Shown here in pieces: positions 1 to 8,166 of a stretch of 64,000 nucleotides of DNA; the first letter of the stretch is position 1, and each line of letters begins with the position of its first letter. This DNA is from Robertmurraya andreesenii. Lineage in GTDB: Bacteria; Bacillota; Bacilli; Bacillales; Cytobacillaceae. Made by a program: the position numbers and the translations under genes. The stretch covers positions 62,001 to 126,000 of the forward strand of contig NZ_JAUSTU010000011.1 of assembly GCF_030813005.1 (NCBI RefSeq), given 5' to 3'. Under the pieces are notes generated by a model. That model worked only from the letters and a program-made list of their open reading frames with translations. It was not told where the DNA came from and ran no database searches.

Positions 1-1645
1 CGCATTCGACCAGCTGACCTTCCTGTAAGACAAAGATGAGGTCCATTTCCTTCATCCAGTGCAAACGATGGGTCGCAAAAAAGACAAGCTTTCTCTCCAA
101 TAACGGTAATAGCAATTCCTTAATTTCATACTCCGTCTCAATATCTAGATGGGCGGTCGGCTCATCGAAAAGCATGATCGGACGTTCCTGCAAAATCGTT
201 CGCGCTAGTGCAATTCGCTGCTCCTCCCCACCGCTTAAGCTCCGGCCACCCTGTCCAATTTTCTCATCCAACCCATTTGGCAGGCTCTTCACCAGCTCAG
301 AAAGTCCAGCTCGTTCAACGGCAAGCAGCAAATCCTCTTTACTGGAATGCTGCGCATACCAACGAATATTCTCCGCAACCGTCCCTGAAAAAATATATGG
401 ATGTTGTGGGATGTAAGAGAGCTGCCTTTGCCATTCATCGACAGTAAAGCTCTCAACCTCAATTCCATCAAACAGGATAGTCCCGCTGCTCTTATCCCTT
501 AAGCCAGCCAGTAAATCAATGAAGGTCGATTTGCCAGCCCCCGATTGTCCAACAATCCCGATTTTCTGAAAACCCTTCACCTCAAAATCCAAATTCTTCA
601 CTATGAAGCTCTCATCTTCAGTTGATGCCTTTGAGAGCCCTCTAACCGCTAAGTAACTTGCCTCATTCCAACGAGGAAGAGGCTGTGTGCTTATTAATTT
701 TCTATCCTCCTGCGAAAGGATTTCATGAATCTTGTCTCCGGCATCCTTTCCGTCCATCGTCGCATGATAATCGTTTCCAAATGAACGAATCGGCAGAAAA
801 TATTCCGGTGCAAGAATCAAGAGCATGAGTGCTGACTCGAGGCCTATTTTTCCATCAATAAGACGTAATCCAAGTTCAACCGCTACGACGGCAACCGAGA
901 GACTCGAAAAGAAATCTAAAGCAAAGGTCGATAGAAAAGCGAGGCGCAGCGTGCGGTTCGTTGCCATTCGATACCTCTCACTAACCGCTCTTATCGCGTG
1001 TTCATGGGATTTGCTTTTTCCGAGAAATTTCAAGGTTACAAGACCGCGCAAGGAATCGACAAAGTGACTGGATAATAAGCGGTACGAATCCATTTGGGCA
1101 TCAATTTTCTTCTGAGCCAGGAGGCCAAGCAAAATCAAAAAGGCAATCATGATCGGCATCGTCACGAGAAGAACGACCCCTGATAAAGCATCAACCGTAA
1201 ACACATAGACTAGTAAAAAGAGGGGGATACAAATCATGGAAACGGCCCGTGGAATGAATAGCTCTAGGTACGTGCGGAAATTGGTGATACCTTCTAAGCA
1301 AAGGGTAATGACACTACCTGAACCGTGACGTCCAACTCCCCTTGGTCCCAACCGAAATAATTTTTCTAATAAAAGAGTTTGGTAGGAAAGCGCTGTTGTT
1401 TCTGCAAAACGATATGCCATTCGCTCCTTCGTCCACTGCAATAAATGCCTGAGGAAAAAGAATCCACCAAAGCCAAAAAGAAAGGGAAGGACAGCATTGA
1501 CTGCTGCCCCTTTGAATAGTTTCGTAATAGCCGTCGAAAGAAAGACGGCATGTAAAATGATGAAAACACTTTGGAAAACCGTTAGAAGACCAATGATGAA
1601 CATTGTTTTTTTACTACCTTCATAACGAAGAAGCTGCTTGTCCAT
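1..1645 (-). CDS. cydD: Thiol reductant ABC exporter subunit CydD (3' end cut by window edge)
   Basis: CydD pairs with CydC in an ABC exporter of cysteine/glutathione that is needed to assemble cytochrome bd. About 548 residues are visible from the ATG at 1645; the last residues run off the left edge (family length about 575). Roughly residues 1-320 form the membrane domain. The ATPase domain has Walker A GQSGAGKST near residue 366, signature SLSGGEEQR near 470, Walker B LFDEPT near 493 and the H-loop ATHR near 522. The frame is open throughout. The start shares one base with the cydB stop (TAATG), so translation is probably coupled. CydD rather than CydC is chosen from the position after cydB and from the membrane-domain segment LAPEYFLPIRS. 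cydC is expected just outside the window. Confidence 0.93.
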   Translation of the reverse strand, partial: MDKQLLRYEGSKKTMFIIGLLTVFQSVFIILHAVFLSTAITKLFKGAAVNAVLPFLFGFGGFFFLRHLLQWTKERMAYRFAETTALSYQTLLLEKLFRLGPRGVGRHGSGSVITLCLEGITNFRTYLELFIPRAVSMICIPLFLLVYVFTVDALSGVVLLVTMPIMIAFLILLGLLAQKKIDAQMDSYRLLSSHFVDSLRGLVTLKFLGKSKSHEHAIRAVSERYRMATNRTLRLAFLSTFALDFFSSLSVAVVAVELGLRLIDGKIGLESALMLLILAPEYFLPIRSFGNDYHATMDGKDAGDKIHEILSQEDRKLISTQPLPRWNEASYLAVRGLSKASTEDESFIVKNLDFEVKGFQKIGIVGQSGAGKSTFIDLLAGLRDKSSGTILFDGIEVESFTVDEWQRQLSYIPQHPYIFSGTVAENIRWYAQHSSKEDLLLAVERAGLSELVKSLPNGLDEKIGQGGRSLSGGEEQRIALARTILQERPIMLFDEPTAHLDIETEYEIKELLLPLLERKLVFFATHRLHWMKEMDLIFVLQEGQLVEC

Positions 1646-2658
1646 TAGTATTCTAAATGCTCCTTATGAGTTACTCTTTTGCGGAAGATATAATAACTCC
1701 AAATGGTATAGGCTAAAACAATTGGAACCATCGTTGCTGCAACAATGGTCATGACCTTTAACGAGTAGGCGCCCGAAGCAGCATTATAGACCGTTAAATT
1801 GTAGGCCAAGTCGGTAGAGCTAATCATGACGTTCGGGAACAAGGCAATGAAGAATGATGATGTTACCAGAACCATGATGAGCCCTGTTGTCGCAAAGCTG
1901 AGTCCCTCTTTCTTTTTGCGAAGAAGAGGAAGCAACGCTAAATAGCATATGACAGCTACAATATAGAGCGGAATGAGAATCGCCCCTCTGTTAGCGAATG
2001 CATCTGTATAAATTCCGGTTAGGACGACAAATAACACGATTACAATTCCAGTAGCAAGATATACCTTTTGTGCCGCTCGGTTTGCTCTTTCACGAAGCGC
2101 ACCCTCTGTCTTGAGGCCAGTGAACATTAGGCCATGCAAGTAGGACAGCAGGACAAATGCCACACCACCAACGACCGTATAGACATTCACAATATCTAGA
2201 AGCCCAGCATGCATATCCATGTTTTCATCAATCGGGAGACCCTTGATGAGACTACTGAATAACACCCCTAGTAAAAATGGGGGAAGAATGCTGCCTAAAA
2301 AGATTGCCCAGTCCCATGTCTTCACCCATGCTGAAGAATGTGCTTTTCCTCTGAATTCAAAGGCCACTCCCCGGGCAATTAATGCCAGCAGCAGCACGAC
2401 AAACGGGATATAATAGCCGCTAAAAAGCGTCGCATACCAATGCGGGAATGCTGCAAACATGGCTCCCCCTGCGGTGATTAACCACACTTCATTCGCATCC
2501 CAAAATGGACCGATGGAGTTAATCAGCATTCTTTTTTCTGTATCATTTTTGGCAAGGAATTTTGTTCCCATACCTACGCCAAAGTCAAAGCCTTCTAGGA
2601 AAACAAAGCCTACGAAGAGTACACCAACGAGTATGAACCATAATTCACTTAGCTCCAT
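1645..2658 (-). CDS. cydB: Cytochrome bd quinol oxidase subunit II
   Basis: CydB is the second membrane subunit of the bd-type quinol oxidase, the high-oxygen-affinity terminal oxidase. The 337-residue length matches Bacillus CydB (about 338). It has the typical N-terminal LWFILVGVLFVGFVFLEGFD segment, the conserved WDANEVWLI motif near residue 53, and about eight further hydrophobic helices. The start ATG lies inside the end of cydA (14-bp overlap) and the stop overlaps the cydD start, so the three genes form one tightly coupled operon. The ATG is preceded by GGAGGTG at a good distance. Confidence 0.96.
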   Translation of the reverse strand: MELSELWFILVGVLFVGFVFLEGFDFGVGMGTKFLAKNDTEKRMLINSIGPFWDANEVWLITAGGAMFAAFPHWYATLFSGYYIPFVVLLLALIARGVAFEFRGKAHSSAWVKTWDWAIFLGSILPPFLLGVLFSSLIKGLPIDENMDMHAGLLDIVNVYTVVGGVAFVLLSYLHGLMFTGLKTEGALRERANRAAQKVYLATGIVIVLFVVLTGIYTDAFANRGAILIPLYIVAVICYLALLPLLRKKKEGLSFATTGLIMVLVTSSFFIALFPNVMISSTDLAYNLTVYNAASGAYSLKVMTIVAATMVPIVLAYTIWSYYIFRKRVTHKEHLEY

Positions 2659-4048
2659 TTGCTACACCTCCTTCACTGAACGGATCGGCGACATGAAGGT
2701 CGTCCGTTGCCTTTTTAAATGGACCTTCCTTAAACACCCTCACAAATAAATACACCATGGCAATGGCTAACAATGTATAAATTAGCGAAAAAGTAATTAA
2801 TGAAAATAAAACGCTACCCGCTGAAACATTTGGCGAGATTCCATCTGCCGTTGTCATAAGGCCGTAGACAATCCAAGGCTGACGACCGATTTCCGACATG
2901 ATCCATCCTGAGAAGTTGGCGATGAATGGGAAGAAAATCGCTGGAATCATCCATTTTAAATACTTGGAGCTGTTTTCTAATTTTCCTCTCCAGAATTTAA
3001 TGAGGCCGATTAGGGTTAAGAGAATCATCAAACCTCCTGCAGCCACCATAATTCTGAAGCTCCAGAACGTGGTCTTAACCGGAGGAATATAATTTCCGTC
3101 TCCAAATTCTTTTTCATATTTTTCTTGCAGGGTGTTCATCCCCTCGACACTGCCACTAAATTTTCCATAGGCTAGGTAGCTTAGTGCATAGGGAATCTCA
3201 ATTCTTGCCGAAGCCTCTTTCTTATCTGTATCCAAAATGGCAAATAACGTCCACGGGGCAGGATCAGCTGTGTCCTCCCATACCCCTTCTGCTGCAGCCA
3301 TTTTCATCGGCTGTGCATCCATGAGGTAGGTTGCTTGTGAGTGACCAGAGAAGGCAATTCCTAATGTAGAAATAAGGCCAACAATCATCGGTACAGTCAT
3401 GGAGCGCTTAAAGAACTCGATATCTTTTTTCTGGAGAAGCTTCCACGCACTCATTCCAAGGATAAAAAAGGCCCCTGTTGCAAAGCACGCAAAAATTGTA
3501 TGCGGAAAAGCAACCAACACCTTCGGATTTGTAATAACAGCGAAGAAATCATTCATTTCCGCACGGCCGTTTTCAATCACATAACCAAGGGGGTTTTGCA
3601 TGAAGGAATTGGCGACTAAAATCCATAGGGCTGAAATCGCTGTTCCAATGGACACAAGCCAAATGCAGGCTAAATGCAGCTTCTTTGGCAGCTTGTCCCA
3701 ACCAAAAATCCAAAGCCCGATAAAGGTCGATTCTATGAAGAAGGCAAGAAGCGCTTCGATTGCAAGGGGCGCACCGAATACATCCCCAACAAATCTTGAA
3801 TAGCTCGACCAGTTCATCCCAAACTGGAACTCCTGTAAAATCCCTGTAACGACACCGACGGCAAAGTTAATGAGGAAGAATTTCCCCCAAAACTGAGCCA
3901 TCTTCTTGTAAATCTCCTCTTTCTTGACAACATACAGCGTCTGCATAATCGCAATAATAAAAGCTAGACCAATCGATAATGGTACAAAAATAAAATGAAA
4001 TAGAGTAGTAGAAGCGAATTGTATCCTCGCTAAAATCAAATCCTCCAT
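2645..4048 (-). CDS. cydA: Cytochrome bd quinol oxidase subunit I
   Basis: CydA carries the quinol site and the three haems of cytochrome bd and reduces oxygen to water at the membrane. The 467-residue length equals Bacillus CydA. Haem-ligand positions fit the family: His18 and His183, with Met384 just before the GRQPW signature (388-392). Conserved Glu98 and Glu106 and the quinol-loop QPMK (246-249) are present. The short loop after QPMK marks the short Q-loop class typical of Firmicutes. First gene of cydA-cydB-cydD; the GGGAGG before ATG 4048 sets the start. Confidence 0.97.
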   Translation of the reverse strand: MEDLILARIQFASTTLFHFIFVPLSIGLAFIIAIMQTLYVVKKEEIYKKMAQFWGKFFLINFAVGVVTGILQEFQFGMNWSSYSRFVGDVFGAPLAIEALLAFFIESTFIGLWIFGWDKLPKKLHLACIWLVSIGTAISALWILVANSFMQNPLGYVIENGRAEMNDFFAVITNPKVLVAFPHTIFACFATGAFFILGMSAWKLLQKKDIEFFKRSMTVPMIVGLISTLGIAFSGHSQATYLMDAQPMKMAAAEGVWEDTADPAPWTLFAILDTDKKEASARIEIPYALSYLAYGKFSGSVEGMNTLQEKYEKEFGDGNYIPPVKTTFWSFRIMVAAGGLMILLTLIGLIKFWRGKLENSSKYLKWMIPAIFFPFIANFSGWIMSEIGRQPWIVYGLMTTADGISPNVSAGSVLFSLITFSLIYTLLAIAMVYLFVRVFKEGPFKKATDDLHVADPFSEGGVANGAK

Positions 4049-4106
4049 TACTATTTTCCTCCCTTCTTTCTTCCTACAAATTAATATATCAGCATAAGTA
4101 TTTTTA

Positions 4107-4142
4107 ATTGTGAAATTGTAGAGGAATATTTGTTACAAATTT
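4107..4142 (-). promoter_or_regulatory. Possible Rex-like operator region upstream of cydA
   Basis: The cydA leader holds TTGTGAAATTG (4109-4119) and, just beyond, the dyad TTTGTTACAAA (4130-4140). In Bacillus the NADH-sensing repressor Rex binds TTGTGAA-type half sites upstream of cydABCD. The first half site matches; a full consensus palindrome is not present, so this is tentative. No convincing -35/-10 pair was settled on. Confidence 0.25.
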
Positions 4143-4229
4143 AAAAACTTTACCAATTAAAGTGTTTTCTTAAAATAATTTAAGAACCTCCCACGGAGAT
4201 TATTATATTTATATAACAAAACCCTAAAT

Positions 4230-4284
4230 GGTACCAGGTACCGCCCGTGGACATTTGGACGATTTTGTCCACATGGGGTGGACA
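4230..4284 (+). repeat. 55-bp GGTACC/TGTCCAC dispersed repeat, copy 1
   Basis: The unit begins with the palindrome GGTACCAGGTACC, followed by GTGGACA, a short spacer, TGTCCAC and a second GTGGACA. It lies in the 314-bp gap between cydA and the MutS2-like gene. Four copies in this window have exactly this 55-bp length (4230, 7202, 8080, 16708). The rest of the gap is A+T-rich without a gene. Confidence 0.85.
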
Positions 4285-4362
4285 CACCCTATTCGATAGG
4301 TAATCCACACCACTGCAGGATCAAAACAGGCTGCCTCGAGTGAGACAGCCTATTCCTACAAG

Positions 4363-6291
4363 CTATGAATCCTTTTCAATCACATCATCGACATGTCTTT
4401 TAGCCATTTCGTTGCGGATCTTCCGGTGTTCCTTTGTTTCAAAAATGATATCCATATCATAGTCCTCTGGGTAGAGCTCCTCTGCGGAAATATAAAGAAC
4501 TAATCGTTTGTGGTTAAAGCTCATGATTTCACCCTTCACCAAAACCTCGACATTCCCAACTGAATCAGCAGGCTTTGAGACGATCCCGAATTCATCGATT
4601 GAAGGAATTTTCACATTATCTCCACGTCTGAAGGCAATGGTTTCTACTTTTCTTTCTTCCTTTTTTCCATGCTTCTGCTTGTAAACATACTTGGCATTCA
4701 TGGCAAGCTGACGGTCTAAATCCTGCAATCGATACTCTGGTAATTCCTCGTATTGTTTGGTCTCTCTGTATGTTACCTCATGGGCTCTTTCGATTAGCTT
4801 TGGATGCAGCCCTAGTCTCATCGCAATATCAAAAGCTTGACTCTCTCCGCCTTTTCCAATAATTAGACGATAGGTCGGCTCAAGACTATTTAGATCAAAT
4901 TCCATCGCCCCATTTTCAAAGCCCTCTTTTTCCTCTGCAAATGCCTTTATTTCACTATAATGGGTCGTTGCGAGAAGGGTTGCTCCCTTATGAAAAAGCT
5001 CCTCAAGAATGACTGTGGCTAAGCCCATCCCTTCAGCCGGATCGGTTCCACTTCCTAATTCATCCAATAGAACGAGAGATTTCGGAGTCGTTTCAACAAG
5101 AATCTCAATAATGTTTTTAATTCTAGAGGAAAAAGTACTCAAAGATTGCTCAATACTTTGCCCATCGCCAATATCCACAAGAATCTTTTCAAAAATAGCG
5201 ACCTCACTCCCCGTGGCAGCTGGGATATGCAGCCCTGATTGTGCCATCATTGTCAAAAGCCCCACCGTTTTAAGCGTCACCGTTTTTCCACCAGTATTTG
5301 GTCCTGTGATGACAAGGGCATCGTAATCTTCCCCTATGACAAAGTCTAATGGAACAGCTATTTCGCCTAACAATGGATGACGTGCCTGCTTCAACCGAAT
5401 GGTGTGATATTCATTCATTTGTGGAGCGATCCCTTCAATCCTATTGCTGTATTTCGCTTTAGCAAAAATGACATCATACTGAACCATCGTTTCGACTGCC
5501 AGGTTGATTTCCATCTCCCACTCTTCTATCAGTCCTGTTAGCACCTGAAGAATGCGATGTTCTTCCGCTTCCTCTTGAATTTTTAAAAGCTCAATTTCAT
5601 CTTGAATCGAGCCAATTTCCTCTGGCTCGATATACACGGTGGAGCCTGAAGCAGAGGTATCCAAAACGGCTCCCTTGATATTCTTTCTGTATTCCTTTTT
5701 TACCGGGATGACATATCGACCATTCCGAACACTAACGATATTTTCCTGAATGTATTTACTGTTTTTTGCTGATTTCAAAAATTGATCGATTCGTACTTTT
5801 ATTCGCTCCTCTAAAATAGAGATCTGCTTGCGAACTTTTAATAGCTCCTTGCTCGCATAATCATCGACCCTTCCATTACGAATACAGCGAATGATTTCAT
5901 CAGCAAGCTCCTTTAAATCGTATAAGGAATAAACATACGTAGTTATCGTTTGGGCCACATATTCCTTATCCTTCAGGAACCGTTTCAGGCGGTCGACACA
6001 AATAATTAAATCATAGACCTCCATCAACTGTTCTGGTCGCAGGACAAAGCCCTTATGGAGATTTTTCGTAATGATGCTCATCCCTTTTAAGCTTGGGATA
6101 GGAACGCTCGAGCTAATCTTAAGGATTTCCTTTGCTTCGGAAACCTCTCTCAGCCAAGCTTCAATCTGCTTTTTCGAAAAAGAGGGTTCGAGAGCACAGA
6201 TTTGTTCCTTTCCTATTTCCGAAATGGCGTAGGATGCAACTATTTCCTTTAAATCTTGAAATTGCAATACTTCCACTGTTTGTGAATTCAA
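4363..6291 (-). CDS. MutS2-type ATPase lacking the Smr nuclease domain
   Basis: This 642-residue protein belongs to the MutS2 branch of the MutS ATPases. It has the MutS2-type core and clamp with a long coiled-coil region (about 150-250), Walker A GPNTGGKT near residue 330, Walker B LVLLDELGSGTDPAEG near 400, and a KOW-like segment near 555-600. Full-length MutS2 is about 785 residues and ends in an Smr nuclease domain; here the protein stops after the KOW-like part, so no Smr domain is present. It is therefore a paralogue rather than the housekeeping MutS2. B. subtilis MutS2 acts on collided ribosomes; whether this paralogue does is inference. The TTG start at 6291 is set by AAGGAGG eight bases upstream. 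A leader peptide, structured RNA and terminator precede it. Confidence 0.88.
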   Translation of the reverse strand: MNSQTVEVLQFQDLKEIVASYAISEIGKEQICALEPSFSKKQIEAWLREVSEAKEILKISSSVPIPSLKGMSIITKNLHKGFVLRPEQLMEVYDLIICVDRLKRFLKDKEYVAQTITTYVYSLYDLKELADEIIRCIRNGRVDDYASKELLKVRKQISILEERIKVRIDQFLKSAKNSKYIQENIVSVRNGRYVIPVKKEYRKNIKGAVLDTSASGSTVYIEPEEIGSIQDEIELLKIQEEAEEHRILQVLTGLIEEWEMEINLAVETMVQYDVIFAKAKYSNRIEGIAPQMNEYHTIRLKQARHPLLGEIAVPLDFVIGEDYDALVITGPNTGGKTVTLKTVGLLTMMAQSGLHIPAATGSEVAIFEKILVDIGDGQSIEQSLSTFSSRIKNIIEILVETTPKSLVLLDELGSGTDPAEGMGLATVILEELFHKGATLLATTHYSEIKAFAEEKEGFENGAMEFDLNSLEPTYRLIIGKGGESQAFDIAMRLGLHPKLIERAHEVTYRETKQYEELPEYRLQDLDRQLAMNAKYVYKQKHGKKEERKVETIAFRRGDNVKIPSIDEFGIVSKPADSVGNVEVLVKGEIMSFNHKRLVLYISAEELYPEDYDMDIIFETKEHRKIRNEMAKRHVDDVIEKDS

Positions 6292-6380
6292 TTCTTTTTC
6301 CTCCTTAAAAATGGTGAAATCTCTTCACATACGTGCGAGGAAAAACAGAGTAGATTGGATGTCAGATTCCTCCCTAAAAA

Positions 6381-6419
6381 ACAAAAAATCGCAAAAGAAC
6401 AGAATCGTCCCTTTGCGAT
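6381..6419 (-). terminator. Intrinsic terminator inside the leader of the MutS2-like gene
   Basis: On the minus strand ATCGCAAA (6419-6412) pairs with TTTGCGAT (6395-6388) and is followed by a run of T. It lies about 90 bases before the TTG start of the MutS2-like gene, on the same strand, so it must be read through for expression. Confidence 0.8.
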
Positions 6420-6605
6420 GGATACGTTTAAATAGATTGACAATGGCATAAAAAGGCCAACATCATCCGTATAGAGGAGTCAACGCAAATTGTGTTCTTA
6501 ACTATCCTGTCTCAAAAAAGAGATCACTAAATAAACCTGGTAGATCACCGTTTTTTGAAACACGCACGTATGGAATTACGTTTAGTTAAGAACTCCAATT
6601 TCCAT
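6420..6605 (-). promoter_or_regulatory. Putative leader-peptide attenuator RNA for the MutS2-like gene
   Basis: After the leader peptide the minus-strand RNA can fold into a three-way junction. P1 pairs GUUCUUAACUA (6593-6583) with UAGUUAAGAAC (6504-6494), 11 perfect pairs. P2 is ACGUA/UACGU (6581-6577 with 6570-6566). P3 pairs GUUUCAAAAAA (6561-6551) with UUUUUUGAGAC (6519-6509); its one non-Watson-Crick pair is G-U on this strand but A-C on the other, which favours a minus-strand RNA. The 5' arm of P1 is the last codons of the leader peptide. UUUGCG (6489-6484), just after P1, is complementary to CGCAAA in the terminator 5' arm and could act as antiterminator. It does not match any riboswitch class I recognise, and no T-box motif is present. 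Confidence 0.6.
6582..6605 (-). CDS. Seven-codon leader peptide MEIGVLN
   Basis: A strong ribosome binding site (AAAAGGAG) sits eight bases before ATG 6605. The frame encodes M-E-I-G-V-L-N and stops at TAA 6584-6582. The Val-Leu-Asn-stop codons are the 5' arm of stem P1, so a ribosome on this peptide would control folding of the downstream RNA. This layout is like the leader peptides of antibiotic-induced genes such as erm and ABC-F genes. No similar peptide sequence is known to me. Confidence 0.55.
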   Translation of the reverse strand: MEIGVLN

Positions 6606-6793
6606 AAAACAAACTCCTTTTAGTTTGGTTTCCTTATTAAAAACCATAACCGATACCTTATTATTACCATATTTATCTCATTTAGTACAGATTTTTTTGA
6701 AAACTCAGCATCAGCTATTGCTTTAACTTCCTTTAAAAAGCTCATGGTTTGTCCACTGGGGTCATATAGTTTAGAAAAAAGGAGGGAATTAAA

Positions 6794-7153
6794 TTGAATG
6801 AATTAACCTACATAAGATATTCAGTTGGTTTTGTCTTTATCATTTCTGGACTGATGAAATTTTTTAGCGAGGAGCTTGGCAATACCTTTATTAGTTTAGG
6901 GCTTCCGTATCCAATTTACTTTATGTACGTGGTGGCATTAGTAGAAATTGTTTGTGGGCATTTAATTGCTACGAATAAACACGTAAGAAATGCTTCCATT
7001 CCGTTAATCTTAATTATGATTGCCGCTATTATTCTTACAAAAGTTCCAATTCTAACATCCGGTTTCTTCCTTTTCGCTTTCAGTGCCAGACTAGATATAG
7101 TCATGCTTATCCTTCTGACGGTCCTCTATAAGAACTCATCTCGATTGAAGTGA
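6794..7153 (+). CDS. DoxX-family small membrane protein
   Basis: A 119-residue protein with four hydrophobic segments and the DoxX-type opening RYSVGFVFIISGLMKF, followed by ALVEIVCGHLIATNK. DoxX-family proteins are small four-helix membrane proteins; some work with oxidoreductases or thiol/redox stress systems, but a specific reaction cannot be given here. The TTG start at 6794 follows AAAGGAGGGA at the right distance. It stands alone, oriented toward the SCO1 gene, and its stop codon is followed one base later by a dispersed repeat. Confidence 0.75.
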   Translation: MNELTYIRYSVGFVFIISGLMKFFSEELGNTFISLGLPYPIYFMYVVALVEIVCGHLIATNKHVRNASIPLILIMIAAIILTKVPILTSGFFLFAFSARLDIVMLILLTVLYKNSSRLK

Positions 7154-7154
7154 T

Positions 7155-7197
7155 GGTACCAGGTACCGCCGGTGGACAAACAGGCCACTTTGTCCAC
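7155..7197 (+). repeat. GGTACC/TGTCCAC dispersed repeat, short copy 2a
   Basis: A 43-bp version of the 55-bp unit: GGTACCAGGTACC, GTGGACA, TGTCCAC, without the third box. It begins one base after the DoxX stop codon and is followed four bases later by a full copy in the same orientation. Confidence 0.8.
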
Positions 7198-7201
7198 TGA
7201 T

Positions 7202-7256
7202 GGTACCTGGTACCTCCCGTGGACATTTTGTCATTTTTGTCCATCTGGAGTGGACA
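7202..7256 (+). repeat. 55-bp GGTACC/TGTCCAC dispersed repeat, copy 2b
   Basis: A full-length copy with GGTACCTGGTACC, GTGGACA, TTTGTCCA and a final GTGGACA. It is in tandem with the short copy and lies upstream of the SCO1-like gene. Confidence 0.85.
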
Positions 7257-7371
7257 TTTCTATTCCATAGTAGCGAAGTATTCATTTTTTTGTAAGCAAA
7301 AGTGATCCCCTTCACTATATTTTTTCTCGATGAACTTATACTAAAGACATAAAAATGAAAAATTAGGTGAA

Positions 7372-7998
7372 ATGATGAAAAAATATGGGTGGTCGCTTTT
7401 GCTTATTCTTCCTCTGCTGCTCTTAAGTGCTTGCAGTACTCAAGAACAGGAAGAAACCCAGAATATCGATAACAATGGGAAAACCGTATCTGAGGACAAA
7501 TTTGTTCCCGAATATGACTGGGCCCTCGCTTATATTGAAGCTGTCAACCAAAATAATGAAAAAACAACCCTTCAAAAATTCCAAGGAAAGCCTTGGATTA
7601 TGAATATGATTTTTACAAACTGTACCACCGTCTGCCTCCCGATGACTGCGAATATGGCTAAACTTCAAACGAAGCTGAAAGAACAGAATCTAGATTACCA
7701 TCTAGTTTCATACACTGTTGATCCCGAAAATGACACCCCTGAGATCCTGAAGGAATGTGGAGCCCAATATGAGGCGGATTTCTCGAATTGGGATTTTCTT
7801 ACTGGTTATTCAGAAGAGGATATTCAAAGACTTGCAAAATCAGTAAAAACGTTGGCAGAGAAACCTGCAGGAACGGATCAAGTCAGTCACAGCACGAAAT
7901 TTTTCTTAATTGACCGGAATGGGGTTGCCGTTAAGGGATATGATGGGGTTAACCCGCCATATGATGATATCATTCATGACCTCAAAAGCATTGATTAG
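7372..7998 (+). CDS. SCO1/SenC-family copper-binding lipoprotein
   Basis: Proteins of this family deliver copper to, or reduce thiols in, the CuA site of cytochrome oxidase on the outer face of the membrane. The N-terminus is a lipoprotein signal ending in the lipobox LLLSAC, so the mature protein starts at Cys20 or 21. The thioredoxin-like domain has the copper motif CTTVC (Cys84, Cys88) and a distal His at 173 in SHSTKF. At 208 residues it is close to B. subtilis YpmQ/BsSco. Two adjacent ATG codons are possible starts (7372 or 7375) after AGGTG. It is a single gene; no oxidase genes of the CuA type are next to it. Confidence 0.9.
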   Translation: MMKKYGWSLLLILPLLLLSACSTQEQEETQNIDNNGKTVSEDKFVPEYDWALAYIEAVNQNNEKTTLQKFQGKPWIMNMIFTNCTTVCLPMTANMAKLQTKLKEQNLDYHLVSYTVDPENDTPEILKECGAQYEADFSNWDFLTGYSEEDIQRLAKSVKTLAEKPAGTDQVSHSTKFFLIDRNGVAVKGYDGVNPPYDDIIHDLKSID

Positions 7999-8020
7999 AT
8001 TTCCATCTGTAATATAGGAA

Positions 8021-8066
8021 AGCCCACTTGGTATTCATTATTCTACGAATACCAAGTGGGCTTAAT
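8021..8066. terminator. Bidirectional terminator between the SCO1 gene and the ABC-2 operon
   Basis: A perfect 16-bp stem, AGCCCACTTGGTATTC (8021-8036) with its complement (8047-8062), ten-base loop, and T/A-rich flanks on both sides. It ends the plus-strand SCO1 gene and can serve the convergent operon. Confidence 0.85.
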
Positions 8067-8079
8067 TTATCCTCACTAC

Positions 8080-8134
8080 TGTCCACCTGTGGCGGACAAA
8101 TCAGGCAAAATGTCCACCGGCGGTACCTGGTACC
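8080..8134 (-). repeat. 55-bp GGTACC/TGTCCAC dispersed repeat, copy 3
   Basis: This copy is inverted relative to copy 1. The GGTACC end faces the stop codon of the ABC-2 permease, and the 32 bp between contain two further GTACC words ending in GTACCGAATTA, which includes the stop codon. The same tail occurs beside copy 4. Confidence 0.85.
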
Positions 8135-8166
8135 GAAGAAAGAAGTACCAAAGAAAAAGTACCGAA

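Noticed and set aside
289..1569. Small open frames on both strands in the first 1.6 kb
   Set aside because: They are shadows of the continuous cydD frame, which runs off the left edge.
4230..4250. GGTACCGC-containing words in the dispersed repeats as possible T-box motifs
   Set aside because: They lack the GGTGG part, Stem I and terminator of a T-box; the only real T-box is at 61311-61622. The similarity comes from GGTACC alone.
6494..6593. The three-way junction upstream of the MutS2-like gene as a purine or other known riboswitch
   Set aside because: The conserved junction bases of the purine class and signatures of SAM, FMN, lysine, M-box and ykkC classes are absent, and the P1 arm overlaps a translated leader peptide.
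6747..6770. TTTGTCCACTGGGGT as a further copy of the 55-bp repeat
   Set aside because: Only about 15 bases match and the GGTACC palindrome is missing; at best a decayed fragment.
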